DNA of 64,000 bases from CAVTJL01 sp963828215 (GTDB lineage: Bacteria > Pseudomonadota > Alphaproteobacteria > Geminicoccales > Geminicoccaceae), in assembly GCA_963828215.1 (NCBI GenBank), contig CAWHFO010000051.1:310001-374000 (forward strand), read 5' to 3'. Position numbers and translations under genes: made by a program. A model generated the notes under the pieces. It searched no databases, had not been told where the DNA came from, and saw only the letters and a list, made by a program, of their open reading frames with translations. Below, piece after piece: positions 28,922 to 38,061 of the stretch. The stretch's first letter is position 1. The number at the start of each line of letters is the position of its first letter.

Positions 28922-30121
28922 CTAGCTGCGCCGGCCGCCGAGGCAGGCCAGGATCTCGTCGATTCCGACACGGCCGAGGAGCTGGCCGTCACCGTCCACC
29001 ACGCAGACCGGCCAGCCGGTCATCCGGATCGCCTCGACGGCCAGCCGCACGGGCGCCTCGGGCGGCGCCAGAAGCACGGTATCGTAGGGCAAGGGCACAG
29101 CCGCTTCCCGGTCGAGGTCGCGGATCAGGCGGAGCGACAGCCCGTCGCCGACGACACGATGGAGACCGTCACGGTCGGTAAGCTCGGCATAGAGCCGTGT
29201 GCGCCGGTCGATCCAGACCCGCTCGCCTCGAGCGCCGTCGGGCTCGAGGCCGGCCGCCGGCGTCAGGACGCTGGACAGGGTGAGCACCGAGAGCGGGTTC
29301 ACGTTGGCGACGAAGTCCCGCACATAGTCCGTGGCGGGTCGGGTGACGATGGCCTCGGGCGGCCCCGTCTGGATGATCCGCCCGCCTTCCATGATGGCGA
29401 TGGTCGAGCCGATCTTCAGCGCCTCCTCGAGGTCGTGGCTGACGAAGACGATCGTCTTGCCGAGGCGCTGCTGGAGCTCGAGCAGCTCGTCCTGGAGCCG
29501 GACCCGGATGAGCGGGTCCAGCGCCGAGAAGGGCTCGTCCATCAGCAGGATGTCGGCATCGGTCGCCAGCGCCCGGGCCAGCCCCACCCGCTGCTGCATG
29601 CCGCCCGACAGCTCGTGCACCCGCTTGCCGGCCCACGCATCGAGGTGGACCAGGGCCAGCTTCTCCTCGACGACGCGGTCGCGCTCGGCGCGCGGGACGC
29701 CCCGGACCTCGAGGCCGAAGCCGACATTCTCGGCCACGGTTCGCCAGGGCAGGAGACCGAACTGCTGGAACACCATGGCCACGCGCGTCGTGCGCAGGCG
29801 CCGGAGCGTCGCCGCGTCGCAGCGCCCGACGTCGACCCCGCGCCCGCCGTCGGCGACGATGACCTGCCCGCGTGCGACCCTGTTGAGGCCGTTGACGGCC
29901 CGCAGCAGCGTCGACTTTCCCGAGCCGGAGAGGCCCATCAGAACGCAGATATGGCCCCGCTCGACCTCGAGATCGGCACCGGCGACGCCGAGGATCTGGC
30001 CGGTGGCCTCGAGGATCTCCTCGCGCGAGCGGCCCTGGTCGATCAGCGGCAGCGCCCGCTCCGGCGCGTCGCCGAAGACGATGTCGACGGCCTGGAAGGC
30101 GACCGCCGGCAGCTCAGCCAC
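28922..30121 (-). CDS. choV: Choline/betaine ABC transporter ATP-binding protein
   Basis: ATPase of a ProV/ChoV-type importer, 399 residues. Walker A GLSGSGKST, Q-loop FQQFGLLPWRT, signature LSGGMQQR, Walker B DILLMDEPFSALDPLIR and the H-loop VSHD are all present. The N-terminal IVFGD...LIDQGRSREEIL extension is typical of the ProV group, and a CBS-like domain sits at the C-terminus (about 350-395). The GTG at 30121 overlaps the end of the permease frame by 79 bases, which is longer than usual and may reflect another base error at the end of choW. Confidence 0.88.
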   Translation of the reverse strand: MAELPAVAFQAVDIVFGDAPERALPLIDQGRSREEILEATGQILGVAGADLEVERGHICVLMGLSGSGKSTLLRAVNGLNRVARGQVIVADGGRGVDVGRCDAATLRRLRTTRVAMVFQQFGLLPWRTVAENVGFGLEVRGVPRAERDRVVEEKLALVHLDAWAGKRVHELSGGMQQRVGLARALATDADILLMDEPFSALDPLIRVRLQDELLELQQRLGKTIVFVSHDLEEALKIGSTIAIMEGGRIIQTGPPEAIVTRPATDYVRDFVANVNPLSVLTLSSVLTPAAGLEPDGARGERVWIDRRTRLYAELTDRDGLHRVVGDGLSLRLIRDLDREAAVPLPYDTVLLAPPEAPVRLAVEAIRMTGWPVCVVDGDGQLLGRVGIDEILACLGGRRS

Positions 30122-30966
30122 GCGCCACTCCCTGTCTCCGGCCGCCGGCAGACCCGGTCGAGGACGATGGCCAGGAGCACGATCGCGAGCCCGGCCTCGA
30201 AGCCCATGGCGATGTTGACGGTGTTGAGCGCGCGGACGACGGGCTTGCCGAGGCCCCCGGCTCCGACCAGGGCGGCGATCACCACCATCGAGAGCGACAG
30301 CATGATGCACTGGGTGAGGCCGGCCATGATGGTCGACGCGGCGTGCGGCAGCTCGATCTTGAGGAGGAGCTGCCGGCGCGTCGCGCCGAAGGCCTCGCCC
30401 GCCTCGATCAGGGACCGGGGGACCGAGGTGATGCCGAGATGGGTGAGGCGGATGGGTGCCGGCAGCGCGAAGACCACGGTGGAGATCAGTCCCGGCACCA
30501 CGCCGAGGCCGAAAAGGATCAATGTAGGAATGAGATAGACGAAGGTCGGGATCGTCTGCATGAGATCGAGGATCGGCCGCAGGACGGCGAAGAGGCGCGG
30601 CCGATGGGCCGCGGCGATCCCGACCGGCACGCCGACGGCCATACAGATGACGGTGGCGAAGAGGACGAGCGCCAGCGTCTCCATCGTCTCGGGCCAATAG
30701 CCGAGATTGATGATCAGCAGGCCGGCCGCGAGGATCAGGGCGGCGATCTTCCAGGAGCGCTGCAGGAGATAGCCGAGGACGACGAAGACCAGAAGCAGCA
30801 GGGGTGCGGGCACTGCGGCGAAGATCGCGACGAGGCCGTCGATCACCGTGCCGACGATCAGCGAGATGAGATTGAACAGCCACGCCGCATGGTCGTTGAG
30901 ATAGTCGACCAGGAGCTTGATCAGGCGACCGATCGGGATCGGGTGCTCGGTGAGCCAGTCGGTCAT
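30043..30966 (-). CDS. choW: Choline/betaine ABC transporter permease
   Basis: Single permease subunit (ProW/ChoW type), 307 residues in frame. Several hydrophobic helices and the EAA-type loop EAGEAFGATRRQLLLKIELPHA. Family sequence ends near LAIVLLAIVLDR; the last 25 or so residues overlap choV in another frame and look unlike the family, so the true C-terminus may be shorter. It is 28 bases downstream of choX. Confidence 0.87.
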   Translation of the reverse strand: MTDWLTEHPIPIGRLIKLLVDYLNDHAAWLFNLISLIVGTVIDGLVAIFAAVPAPLLLLVFVVLGYLLQRSWKIAALILAAGLLIINLGYWPETMETLALVLFATVICMAVGVPVGIAAAHRPRLFAVLRPILDLMQTIPTFVYLIPTLILFGLGVVPGLISTVVFALPAPIRLTHLGITSVPRSLIEAGEAFGATRRQLLLKIELPHAASTIMAGLTQCIMLSLSMVVIAALVGAGGLGKPVVRALNTVNIAMGFEAGLAIVLLAIVLDRVCRRPETGSGAWLSCRRSPSRPSTSSSATRRSGRCR

Positions 30967-30994
30967 CGGCTCGTCGGCACCCCCTCAGGCACGC

Positions 30995-31936
30995 CTAGAG
31001 GCCGAGGGAGGTCTTGACGGCGGCGAGACCGTCCTTGCCGTCGACCGTCGTCACGCCCGTGAGCCAGCCGTCGAGCACGCCGGGATTGGCCTTGAGCCAG
31101 GTCTTGGCGGCGACGCCGGGATCCTTGCCGTCGTCGAGAATGGACTTCATGATCTCGTTCTCCATCTTGAGGCTGAAGACGAGATTGTCGAGGAGCTTGC
31201 CGACGTTCGGGCACTCCTTCACATAGCCCGCGCGGACGTTCGTATAGACGGTGGCGCCGCCATAGTTCGGGCCGAACCAGTCGTCGCCGCCGGAGAGATA
31301 GGTCATCGCGAAGTTCGTGTTCATCGGATGGGGCTCCCACCCGAGAAAGACGATCGCCTCCTTGCTGCGTGCCTTGCGGGCCACCTCCGCCAGCATGCCC
31401 TGCTCCGAGCTCTCGACGAGCTCGAAGCCGCCGAGGCCGAAGGCATTCTTGTCGATCATCGACTGAATGAGCTTGTTGCCGTCGTTGCCCGGCTCGATGC
31501 CGTAGATCTTGCCGCCGAGCTGATCCTTGAACTTGGCGATGTCGGCGAAGCTCTTGAGCCCTTGGTCGGCCAGGTAGGTCGGGACGGCCAGCGTGTACTT
31601 GGCGCCCTCGAGGTTGGCGCGCACGACGTCGACCTGCTTCGCCTTCTCGTAGGGCCCGATGATCGAGGCCATCGTCGGCATCCAGTTGCCGAGGAAGACA
31701 TCCATGTCCTTGTTCTTGAGGCTCTCGTACGTCACGGGCACCGCCAGGATGTCGGTCTTGGTCTTGTAGCCCAGGCCCTGCAGGACGAGCGAGGTCGTGG
31801 CCGTGGTCGCCGTGATGTCGGTCCAGCCGACATCGGAAAAGCGCACCGTGTCGCAGGCGGCCGGATCGGCAGCCGACACCGAGCCGCCCATGGCCATCAG
31901 AAGGACCGCGCCGAGAGCAAGCTGAGCCGAACGCAT
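30995..31936 (-). CDS. choX: Choline-binding periplasmic protein
   Basis: Substrate-binding protein of the choline/betaine importer, 313 residues. Signal peptide about 1-23 (ends GSVSAAD). The segment FLGNWMPTM, then NLEGAKYTLAVPTYL and FLGWEPHPMN match ChoX-type proteins, whose aromatic residues form the ligand cage. The ATG at 31936 follows a GGGAGGGG site. The downstream neighbours encode the matching permease and ATPase, and the upstream one a choline-dehydrogenase-like enzyme. Confidence 0.9.
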   Translation of the reverse strand: MRSAQLALGAVLLMAMGGSVSAADPAACDTVRFSDVGWTDITATTATTSLVLQGLGYKTKTDILAVPVTYESLKNKDMDVFLGNWMPTMASIIGPYEKAKQVDVVRANLEGAKYTLAVPTYLADQGLKSFADIAKFKDQLGGKIYGIEPGNDGNKLIQSMIDKNAFGLGGFELVESSEQGMLAEVARKARSKEAIVFLGWEPHPMNTNFAMTYLSGGDDWFGPNYGGATVYTNVRAGYVKECPNVGKLLDNLVFSLKMENEIMKSILDDGKDPGVAAKTWLKANPGVLDGWLTGVTTVDGKDGLAAVKTSLGL

Positions 31937-32007
31937 TTCTTGATCCCCTCCCGAACGAGCACCGACGACGACGAGCCTAGCCGCATCGGCAGCGAGGGCA
32001 AGCATCG

Positions 32008-33666
32008 TCAGCGCTGGCGATCGCGCCATCCGGGCGCCTGGTAGACGGGGACCTCGAGGCGCGGCAGCGCCGGGCGCCCCAGGATCAGGTCGGCCGCCTT
32101 CTCGCCCATCATGATCACCGTGGCGTTGAGGTTGCCCGAGACGATGCTCGGCATGATCGACGCATCGACCACCCGCAACCCCTCGAGGCCGCGCACCCGA
32201 CAGGCGGGATCCACGACAGCCATGGCGTCCTGCCCCATGCGACAGGTGCAGGATGGATGGTAGGCGCTCTCGGCCTTGGCACGAACGAAGGCGTCGATCG
32301 CCGGGTCGCTGGTGATCTCGGCACCCGGCAGAAGCTCGCGGCCTCGGTAGGGCTCGAAAGCCTTCTGAGCGAAGATCTCTCGGGTCAGCCGCACGCAGGC
32401 GCGCATTTCGACTCGATCGCGCTCCTCGGCCAAATAGTTGGGCTCGATGACCGGCGGGTCGCGTGGATCGGTCGAGCGGAGCTTGACCCAGCCTCGGCTC
32501 GCCGGCCGCATCGGCCCGACATGCGCCTGGTAGGCGTGGATGTCGCCTTTGGCGCGGCCGTGATCGGCGATCAGCGCCGGGAGGAAGTGGTGCTGGATGT
32601 CGGGATGCGGCACGCCCGGGCCTGAGCGGATGAAACCGCCAGCCTCGAGATGCGAGCTGGCGGCGAGCCCCTTGTGGAACAGGAACCAGCGCAGGCCGAT
32701 CGGGATCATGTGCAGGGGCTGCATTGCCTTCAGCAGCGTGACCGGCTGCAGGCAGGCCTGCTGGAGATAGAGCTCGAGATGATCCTCGAGGTGGGCGCCG
32801 ACGCCCGGAAGGTCGTGGCGGACCTCGAGGCCGCAGCTCCTGAGGGCGTCGGCGGGGCCCACTCCCGAGAGCATCAGGAGCTGAGGCGAGTTGATCGCAC
32901 CTCCGGCGAGAACGACCTCGCGCCGGGCCCGGACCGTCTTGCTCCGGTCGTTCTCGACGTAGCCTACGCCGACGGCGCGCCGGCCCTCGAGCAGCACCCC
33001 TGTGACCAGTGCCTGCGTGACGACCACGAGGTTGGGCCGGCGTCGGGCCGGCCGCAGATAGGCCTGAGCGGCGCTCCAGCGGCGGCCCCGGTGGATGGTC
33101 ATGTCCATCCGCCCCACGCCCTCCTGCTGGAAGCCGTTCATGTCCGCCGTGACCGGATAGCCGGCCTGTCTGCCGGCCTCGATCCAGGCGTCGAAGAGGG
33201 GGTTCGATCCGGTCCCGCGCGTCACCCGGAGCGGTCCCTCGCCGCCCCGGTACTCATCCGCGCCGAGGGAGAAAGTCTCGGCACGCCTGTAGTAGGGCAG
33301 GCAGTCGGCGTAGCTCCAGCCCAGAGCCCCCTCCTCCACCCAGCGGTCGAGGTCGCGGGCGTGGCCGCGGACATAGACCATCGCGTTGAGCGAGGACGAC
33401 CCGCCCAGGACCTTGCCGCGCGGCCAATAGAGCCGCCGGCCCCCCATATGGGCCTGCGGCTCGGTCCAGTAGCCCCAGTCGACCTTCGGGTTGCCGATGT
33501 TGTAGGTCAGCGCCGCCGGCATCCGGATCTTCCAGCCGCGATCGGGCGGCCCCGCCTCGAGCAGAAGCACGCGGATCGCAGGGTTGGCGCTGAGGCGGCT
33601 CGCCAGCACGCAGCCGGCCGAGCCCGCGCCGACGATGACGTAGTCGAAGTCCCGATCCGGCCGCAT
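32008..33666 (-). CDS. betA: GMC-family FAD oxidoreductase, choline-dehydrogenase-like
   Basis: A 552-residue flavoprotein. FAD-binding GxGxxG in DYVIVGAGSAGCVLASRL, GMC signature 1 PRGKVLGGSSSLNAMVYVRG, signature 2 GAINSPQLLMLSGVGP, and the catalytic His region YHPSCTCRMG with GNLNATVIM. The adjacent choXWV genes support choline oxidation to betaine aldehyde, but GMC enzymes with other alcohols are similar, so the symbol is tentative. ATG 33666 was chosen as it begins just before the FAD motif. Confidence 0.82.
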   Translation of the reverse strand: MRPDRDFDYVIVGAGSAGCVLASRLSANPAIRVLLLEAGPPDRGWKIRMPAALTYNIGNPKVDWGYWTEPQAHMGGRRLYWPRGKVLGGSSSLNAMVYVRGHARDLDRWVEEGALGWSYADCLPYYRRAETFSLGADEYRGGEGPLRVTRGTGSNPLFDAWIEAGRQAGYPVTADMNGFQQEGVGRMDMTIHRGRRWSAAQAYLRPARRRPNLVVVTQALVTGVLLEGRRAVGVGYVENDRSKTVRARREVVLAGGAINSPQLLMLSGVGPADALRSCGLEVRHDLPGVGAHLEDHLELYLQQACLQPVTLLKAMQPLHMIPIGLRWFLFHKGLAASSHLEAGGFIRSGPGVPHPDIQHHFLPALIADHGRAKGDIHAYQAHVGPMRPASRGWVKLRSTDPRDPPVIEPNYLAEERDRVEMRACVRLTREIFAQKAFEPYRGRELLPGAEITSDPAIDAFVRAKAESAYHPSCTCRMGQDAMAVVDPACRVRGLEGLRVVDASIMPSIVSGNLNATVIMMGEKAADLILGRPALPRLEVPVYQAPGWRDRQR

Positions 33667-33715
33667 GTCTCGCCCCGTGCTCTGCCGCAGGCGCACCCCT
33701 CGACGGCCGATCCGC

Positions 33716-34714
33716 TCAGCGCTCCAGCTCGGCCCGGATCGTTCCGACGGCGCCGGGGCCGCCGCCAACCGGCAGGGAGGCCGCCGTCACGACGGCGCGT
33801 AGCCCATAGGCCGATGCCAGCGCATCCGCCACCGCCTGGGCGCGCCGCCGCGACAGGGCTCCGCCGGCGGCACGATCGGCCGACAGCGGAGCGTCGGTGC
33901 CGATGCGCACGGTGCCCGCGTCGTAGAGCCGCGCGAGCCTTGCCAGGCGCATCAGGACCGAGCCCGAATTTGCCGCCAGATCGGCGGTTCCCGGCGCGAA
34001 CTCGACGTCCAGAGGTGCCGTGATCAACGATCCGTCACCGACCTCCCGGGCGCCGAGATCGTCGATGAGCCGCTGGAGCAGCTCGGCCCTGCCGTCCGGA
34101 GACGGATCCGACCCGGTGGCCACGAGTTCGACCAGCCCCTCGTCGCGATCCCTGTCCGACGCCGCCACGGGCGAGCGCGTGGGCGAACCGGCCTGCGGCC
34201 GAACGGCGGGGCCTTCATCCCGTTCCCGCTCGAGGTCGCGCTGCGACTTGAGCAGGGCCTGCACGAGAGCGGCCTCGCGGGCGCGGAGCGCGTGGTTCGA
34301 TGCCGCCAGACGGTCGTTCTCGGCGAGCAGTCGGTCGCGCTCTCGACGGGTGCCGTCCAGAGCCCCCTGGAGCTGGTCGGACCGCTCCGTCAGCTCCTGG
34401 GCGCGTGCCCTGGACGACTCCTCGGCGGCGCCGCTCCTCGCGGCCTCGTCGGGACGCAGGCGCTTCTTGATGTCCCGGACGGCCTGCTCGAGCTGAGCAT
34501 CGGTCACCCCCTGCGCGCGGACCGGCGATGTCGCCTCGGCCTCGGGCAGCACCCCTTCCGGGGCCGCCACGCCATGCCGCTCCCAGACCCAGAGACCGGC
34601 GAGGGCGACGAGGGCGGCAACAAGACCGACGCCGGCGAGCGCCGGCCGGACCGGCAGGCGCAGCGTCGCCACGTCCACCATGCGCCATCCACGGAGCCCA
34701 GGCGGGGCATCCAT
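33716..34714 (-). CDS. Membrane-anchored coiled-coil protein with divergent OmpA-like C-terminus
   Basis: About 332 residues: one N-terminal membrane helix (LAGVGLVAALVALAGLWVW, near 25-45), an Arg/Glu-rich coiled coil (about 75-160, ERDRLLAENDRLAASNHAL) and a C-terminal region (about 205-330) whose LDVEFAPGTADLAANSGSVL and SRRRAQAVADALA resemble an OmpA peptidoglycan-binding domain with weak conservation. Function unknown; an envelope structural or signalling role is plausible. ATG 34714 is chosen; a TTG at 34735 would overlap the upstream gene. Confidence 0.65.
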   Translation of the reverse strand: MDAPPGLRGWRMVDVATLRLPVRPALAGVGLVAALVALAGLWVWERHGVAAPEGVLPEAEATSPVRAQGVTDAQLEQAVRDIKKRLRPDEAARSGAAEESSRARAQELTERSDQLQGALDGTRRERDRLLAENDRLAASNHALRAREAALVQALLKSQRDLERERDEGPAVRPQAGSPTRSPVAASDRDRDEGLVELVATGSDPSPDGRAELLQRLIDDLGAREVGDGSLITAPLDVEFAPGTADLAANSGSVLMRLARLARLYDAGTVRIGTDAPLSADRAAGGALSRRRAQAVADALASAYGLRAVVTAASLPVGGGPGAVGTIRAELER

Positions 34715-34725
34715 CTCGGCCCCGC

Positions 34726-35181
34726 TCAGCCCCAATAGGGCCCGCTCGCGCCGATCGCGGCCGTGACGATGCCAAGCACCAGATTGGTGGCGACGATGAG
34801 GCGGATCTGGCCCAGCGCCGCCGACGCTGCCGAAGAGTCACCGCCGTCCAGGGCACGCCCGTAGCGCCGCCAAGGCACGAAATAGAGGTGGAAGAACAGA
34901 AGAAACATCACCCAGCCGAGCAGATGCATCACGTGCACGGCGATCCCGGCGCCGGCGAATCCGCCGAGATAGCCGAACAGCATCACGTAACCGCTGATCA
35001 GGAGGACGAAGATGCAGCCGATCACCCAGGGAAAGAAGCGCGCGAAGACGGCCCGCCACAGCGCCTGCCGGTCGGCTCCGCCCAGACCGCCGACGCTCGG
35101 CCGCAGGATCACGTAGGCGAAGAACATGCCGCCGACCCAGACGATGGCGGCGAGCGCGTGAAGAGCAACCATGAGGAACAT
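34726..35181 (-). CDS. CopD-family membrane protein
   Basis: A 151-residue protein with four hydrophobic helices. The N-terminal MVALHALAAIVWVGGMFFAY and the later RFFPWVIG, FFHLYFVPWRRY and IRLIVATNLVLGI are characteristic of the small CopD-like family widespread in Proteobacteria; histidines in helices 1 and 3 may bind haem or metal. Exact role unknown. It starts 20 bases after the universal stress gene, in the same direction. Confidence 0.75.
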   Translation of the reverse strand: MFLMVALHALAAIVWVGGMFFAYVILRPSVGGLGGADRQALWRAVFARFFPWVIGCIFVLLISGYVMLFGYLGGFAGAGIAVHVMHLLGWVMFLLFFHLYFVPWRRYGRALDGGDSSAASAALGQIRLIVATNLVLGIVTAAIGASGPYWG

Positions 35182-35201
35182 GGGCCGGCAGGCTCCGGAG
35201 G

Positions 35202-36053
35202 TCAGTTCGCCATGATCACGGGCATCTGGGTCTCGGCGAGGATGTGGCTGGTGGCGCCCCCGAAGATCATCTGCCGGAGCCGGCTCTGGGTGTAGGCGCC
35301 CTTGACCAGGAGGTCGGCGCCGAGCGCCGTGGCCTCGTCGAGGATCGCCTGGCCCGCATGGCGGTCGCCGGGCGGCACCTCCTTCCAATCCGTGTCGATG
35401 CCGTTGCGGCGCAGGTTGAGCGCGAGCTCGGCAGCGCTCGGGCCGGGGACCGCGTTGCGCTCGATCGCCAGCACGGTGACCTTGCGCGCCTGGAGGAGGA
35501 ACGGCATCGCGAAGGCCACCGTGCGCGCCGTCTCGGTGCTGCAGTTCCAGGCGATCACCATGCGCTCGCCGAGGGTCGCGGGCGCTTTCGGCGGGGCCAC
35601 CAGCACGGGCCGGCCGGCCTCGAACAGGGCCGCCTCGAGGGCCGCCATGCTGGGCGCTATCGAATCCTTGAGGGGCCGGCCGACGATGATGAGGTCGAAG
35701 ACCCGGCCCAGGCTGCCGATGGCCGAGGGGCCGGTCGAGAGCTCGATCCGCCAATCAGCCGACAGGCCCGCCACCCCGTCCCCGACCCGCGGCAGGTCGT
35801 GGCGCCCCATGAACTCCTCGAAGACGGTTCGGGCGTGCTCGGCCCTGTCCTTCGCCTCGCGCTCGAAGCCGGCGACGAGGTCCGGAGCCGCGGCGACGAA
35901 GCCGTCGGCGCCGGCCGCGATGACGTCCGGCTGACCCGGCCGCATATGCAGGCCCTCGATGTAGCTGTCGAATCGCCGCCCGGCCAGGAAGGCGCATTCG
36001 AGCACGCTGTCGAGAAGAGGGCTGATCTCGAGATGGGCGAGCATCGTCTTCAT
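35202..36053 (-). CDS. Universal stress protein (tandem UspA-like)
   Basis: A 283-residue cytoplasmic protein with two Usp-type halves. The second half keeps the nucleotide-binding pattern GAYTQSRLRQMIFGGATSHILAE (GxxGxSRLRxxxxGSxS-like), and the first half ends DLIIVGRPLKDS. Likely part of a stress response. The ATG at 36053 follows an AGGGGA site. The USP, CopD-like and OmpA-like genes lie head-to-tail and may be one operon. Confidence 0.85.
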   Translation of the reverse strand: MKTMLAHLEISPLLDSVLECAFLAGRRFDSYIEGLHMRPGQPDVIAAGADGFVAAAPDLVAGFEREAKDRAEHARTVFEEFMGRHDLPRVGDGVAGLSADWRIELSTGPSAIGSLGRVFDLIIVGRPLKDSIAPSMAALEAALFEAGRPVLVAPPKAPATLGERMVIAWNCSTETARTVAFAMPFLLQARKVTVLAIERNAVPGPSAAELALNLRRNGIDTDWKEVPPGDRHAGQAILDEATALGADLLVKGAYTQSRLRQMIFGGATSHILAETQMPVIMAN

Positions 36054-36477
36054 CGTCGTCCCCTCGCTGAAGGTTGCGCCCGCGCCGCCGCTGGGTGCCG
36101 GAGCATGCCGCAACGATTCGAGGCTCGTCAACGGCACGCGAGCCCCGATAGGGCGGCGGCCGCCGCCGGGGAAGCCGTCCTCGGATTGGTCCCCGCCGGC
36201 AGGAGGAGATCCTGCCCGCTCGACGCCGGGTCCGCGTGAGGCTGCCCGACGCAACGGGTCCCAGGCAATCGGGGAAGCCCTCGCGGGGCGGCCTGCTCTC
36301 ATACAGGGAGACTATCCAAACTCTTATGCACGCACTAAGGGCAGTTAATGAAGTTTCATCGCGTCGATAGAGACGAGCCATGTTCATGAACTAACTATGG
36401 TCCCATCGAAAGCGCGGAACGGCAGGGAGGCACTCACCGCCCCGCTGCCGGGCCCTGGAACCGGAGACTGCCGCCCC
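36054..36477. other. Divergent intergenic stretch between the stress operon and degP
   Basis: I see no credible gene here. The part from about 36300 to 36400 is markedly more AT-rich than its surroundings and must hold the promoters for degP (+) and the universal stress gene (-), but no standard -35/-10 pair stands out. An in-frame ATG at 36397 would lengthen DegP by 27 residues but has no ribosome site and would precede the signal peptide with charged residues. Confidence 0.5.
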
Positions 36478-37992
36478 ATGAATCCTCTTCCGACCACCCC
36501 GCCGAAGACACGACGCTTCCGCACGAGCTTGCTCGGCGTCGCCTCCGCGGTCGCCATCCTCGCCGGCGGCGGGATGCTCGTCGACGCGGCGCAGCCCGCC
36601 AATGTCACGAGCGCCGCCGAGCAGGTCAACAGCTCGCACAATTACGACCGCTCGTACTGGCCACTCGTCCAGACGATGATGCCGGCGGTGGTCAATGTCG
36701 CGGTCGACAAGACCGAGAAGGTCGCGCAGTCGGGGTCTCAGTTCAGCGATCCCGACATGCAGAAGTTCTTCGAGCGCTTCTTCGGCCAGCAGATGCCGAT
36801 GCCCCAGCAGGAGCCGCAGACCGAGCGTCTCCACGGCGAGGGCTCCGGCTTCATCATCGATCCGGCGGGCTACATCGTCACCAACGCGCACGTGGCGGGT
36901 GACGCCGACAAGATCACCGTCTCTCTCCAGGACGGCAAGAAGCTGCCGGCCAAGCTGGTCGGCATCGACAAGAAGACCGATCTGGCTCTGCTCAAGGTCG
37001 ACTCCAAGGAGCCGCTGCCGTTCGTCGAGTGGGGCGACAGCAGCAAGGTCCATGTCGGCGACAAGGTGCTCGCCGTCGGCAACCCGTTCGGCCTCGGCGG
37101 CACGGTGACCTCGGGCATCATCTCCGCGACCAAGCGCGAGATCGGCGCCGGGCCCTATGACGACTTCCTGCAGGTCGATGCGCCGATCAACCGCGGCAAC
37201 TCCGGCGGCCCGACCTTCGATCTCGACGGCAAGGTCATCGGCATCAACACGCTGATCTTCTCGCCGTCGGGCGGAAGCGTCGGCATCGGCTTCGCGATCG
37301 CCTCGAACGAGGCTAAGCAGGTCATCCAGGAGCTCAAGGACAAGGGCTCGGTCGAGCGTGGCTGGCTCGGCGTCGGCATCCAGTCGATCGACGAGGACAT
37401 CGCGCAGAGCATGGCTCTCAAGAGCACCGACGGCGCTCTCGTCACCAAGGTCGAGCCGGACAGCCCGGCCGCCAAGGCCGGCGTCAAGAGCGGCGATGTG
37501 ATCCTCAAGCTCAACGACCAGAAGATCACGACGGTGCGCGAGCTGAGCCGCGACGTGGCCGACGTCGATCCCGGCGCGAAGGCGACCCTCACGCTGTTGC
37601 GCGACGGCAAGGAGCAGACGGTCGACGTCGCCATCGGCAAGATGCCGACCAACGAGCAGGTCGCGCAGAACGATGAGAATGGCCAGACGGAGCAGCCGCG
37701 TCTCGGCCTGGGCCTGGCCCCGCTCACTCCCGACGAGCGCGGCCAGCTCGGGCTCCAGGACCAGGAGCGGGGTGTCCTCGTCCAGCGGGTGATGCCGAAC
37801 AGCCCGGCCGAGAGCAAGGGATTGCAGGCCGGCGACGTCATCCTGCGGGTCGGCGACACCGATGTGCGCACGCCCAAGCAGGTCGTCGAGGATGTTCAGA
37901 AGGCCCATCAGAAGGGCTTGAAGTCCGTCCTCCTGCTGGTCTGGCGGGACGGGTCGCAGATCTTCGCGGCGGTGCCGTTCACCGTCTCATGA
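36478..37992 (+). CDS. degP: Periplasmic Do/DegP-family serine protease
   Basis: A 504-residue envelope protease/chaperone. Membrane-targeting signal about 14-35, trypsin-like domain with the triad His138 (TNAHVAG), Asp168 (KTDLALL) and Ser242 (RGNSGGP), then two PDZ domains (about 280-370 and 400-500). It acts on misfolded envelope proteins. ATG 36478 chosen because it places the signal peptide near the N-terminus. Downstream, after a strong hairpin, lies a two-component system that may control it. Confidence 0.9.
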   Translation: MNPLPTTPPKTRRFRTSLLGVASAVAILAGGGMLVDAAQPANVTSAAEQVNSSHNYDRSYWPLVQTMMPAVVNVAVDKTEKVAQSGSQFSDPDMQKFFERFFGQQMPMPQQEPQTERLHGEGSGFIIDPAGYIVTNAHVAGDADKITVSLQDGKKLPAKLVGIDKKTDLALLKVDSKEPLPFVEWGDSSKVHVGDKVLAVGNPFGLGGTVTSGIISATKREIGAGPYDDFLQVDAPINRGNSGGPTFDLDGKVIGINTLIFSPSGGSVGIGFAIASNEAKQVIQELKDKGSVERGWLGVGIQSIDEDIAQSMALKSTDGALVTKVEPDSPAAKAGVKSGDVILKLNDQKITTVRELSRDVADVDPGAKATLTLLRDGKEQTVDVAIGKMPTNEQVAQNDENGQTEQPRLGLGLAPLTPDERGQLGLQDQERGVLVQRVMPNSPAESKGLQAGDVILRVGDTDVRTPKQVVEDVQKAHQKGLKSVLLLVWRDGSQIFAAVPFTVS

Positions 37993-38005
37993 CATGAGTC
38001 CCGTG

Positions 38006-38037
38006 AGCGCCACGGCGGCCCCGGCCGCCGTGGCGCT
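38006..38037 (+). terminator. Strong GC hairpin between degP and the response-regulator gene
   Basis: A perfect 15-bp inverted repeat (AGCGCCACGGCGGCC / GGCCGCCGTGGCGCT) with a 2-base loop, 14 bases after the degP stop and 24 bases before the next ATG. No T-run follows, so it may act as an attenuator or an RNA 3'-end stabiliser rather than a simple terminator. Confidence 0.5.
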
Positions 38038-38061
38038 TGCCTTGGAGAGGAGCATCTGACG

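Noticed and set aside
36397..36477. Upstream ATG at 36397 as DegP start
   Set aside because: No ribosome site, and it would add 27 charged residues ahead of the signal peptide.
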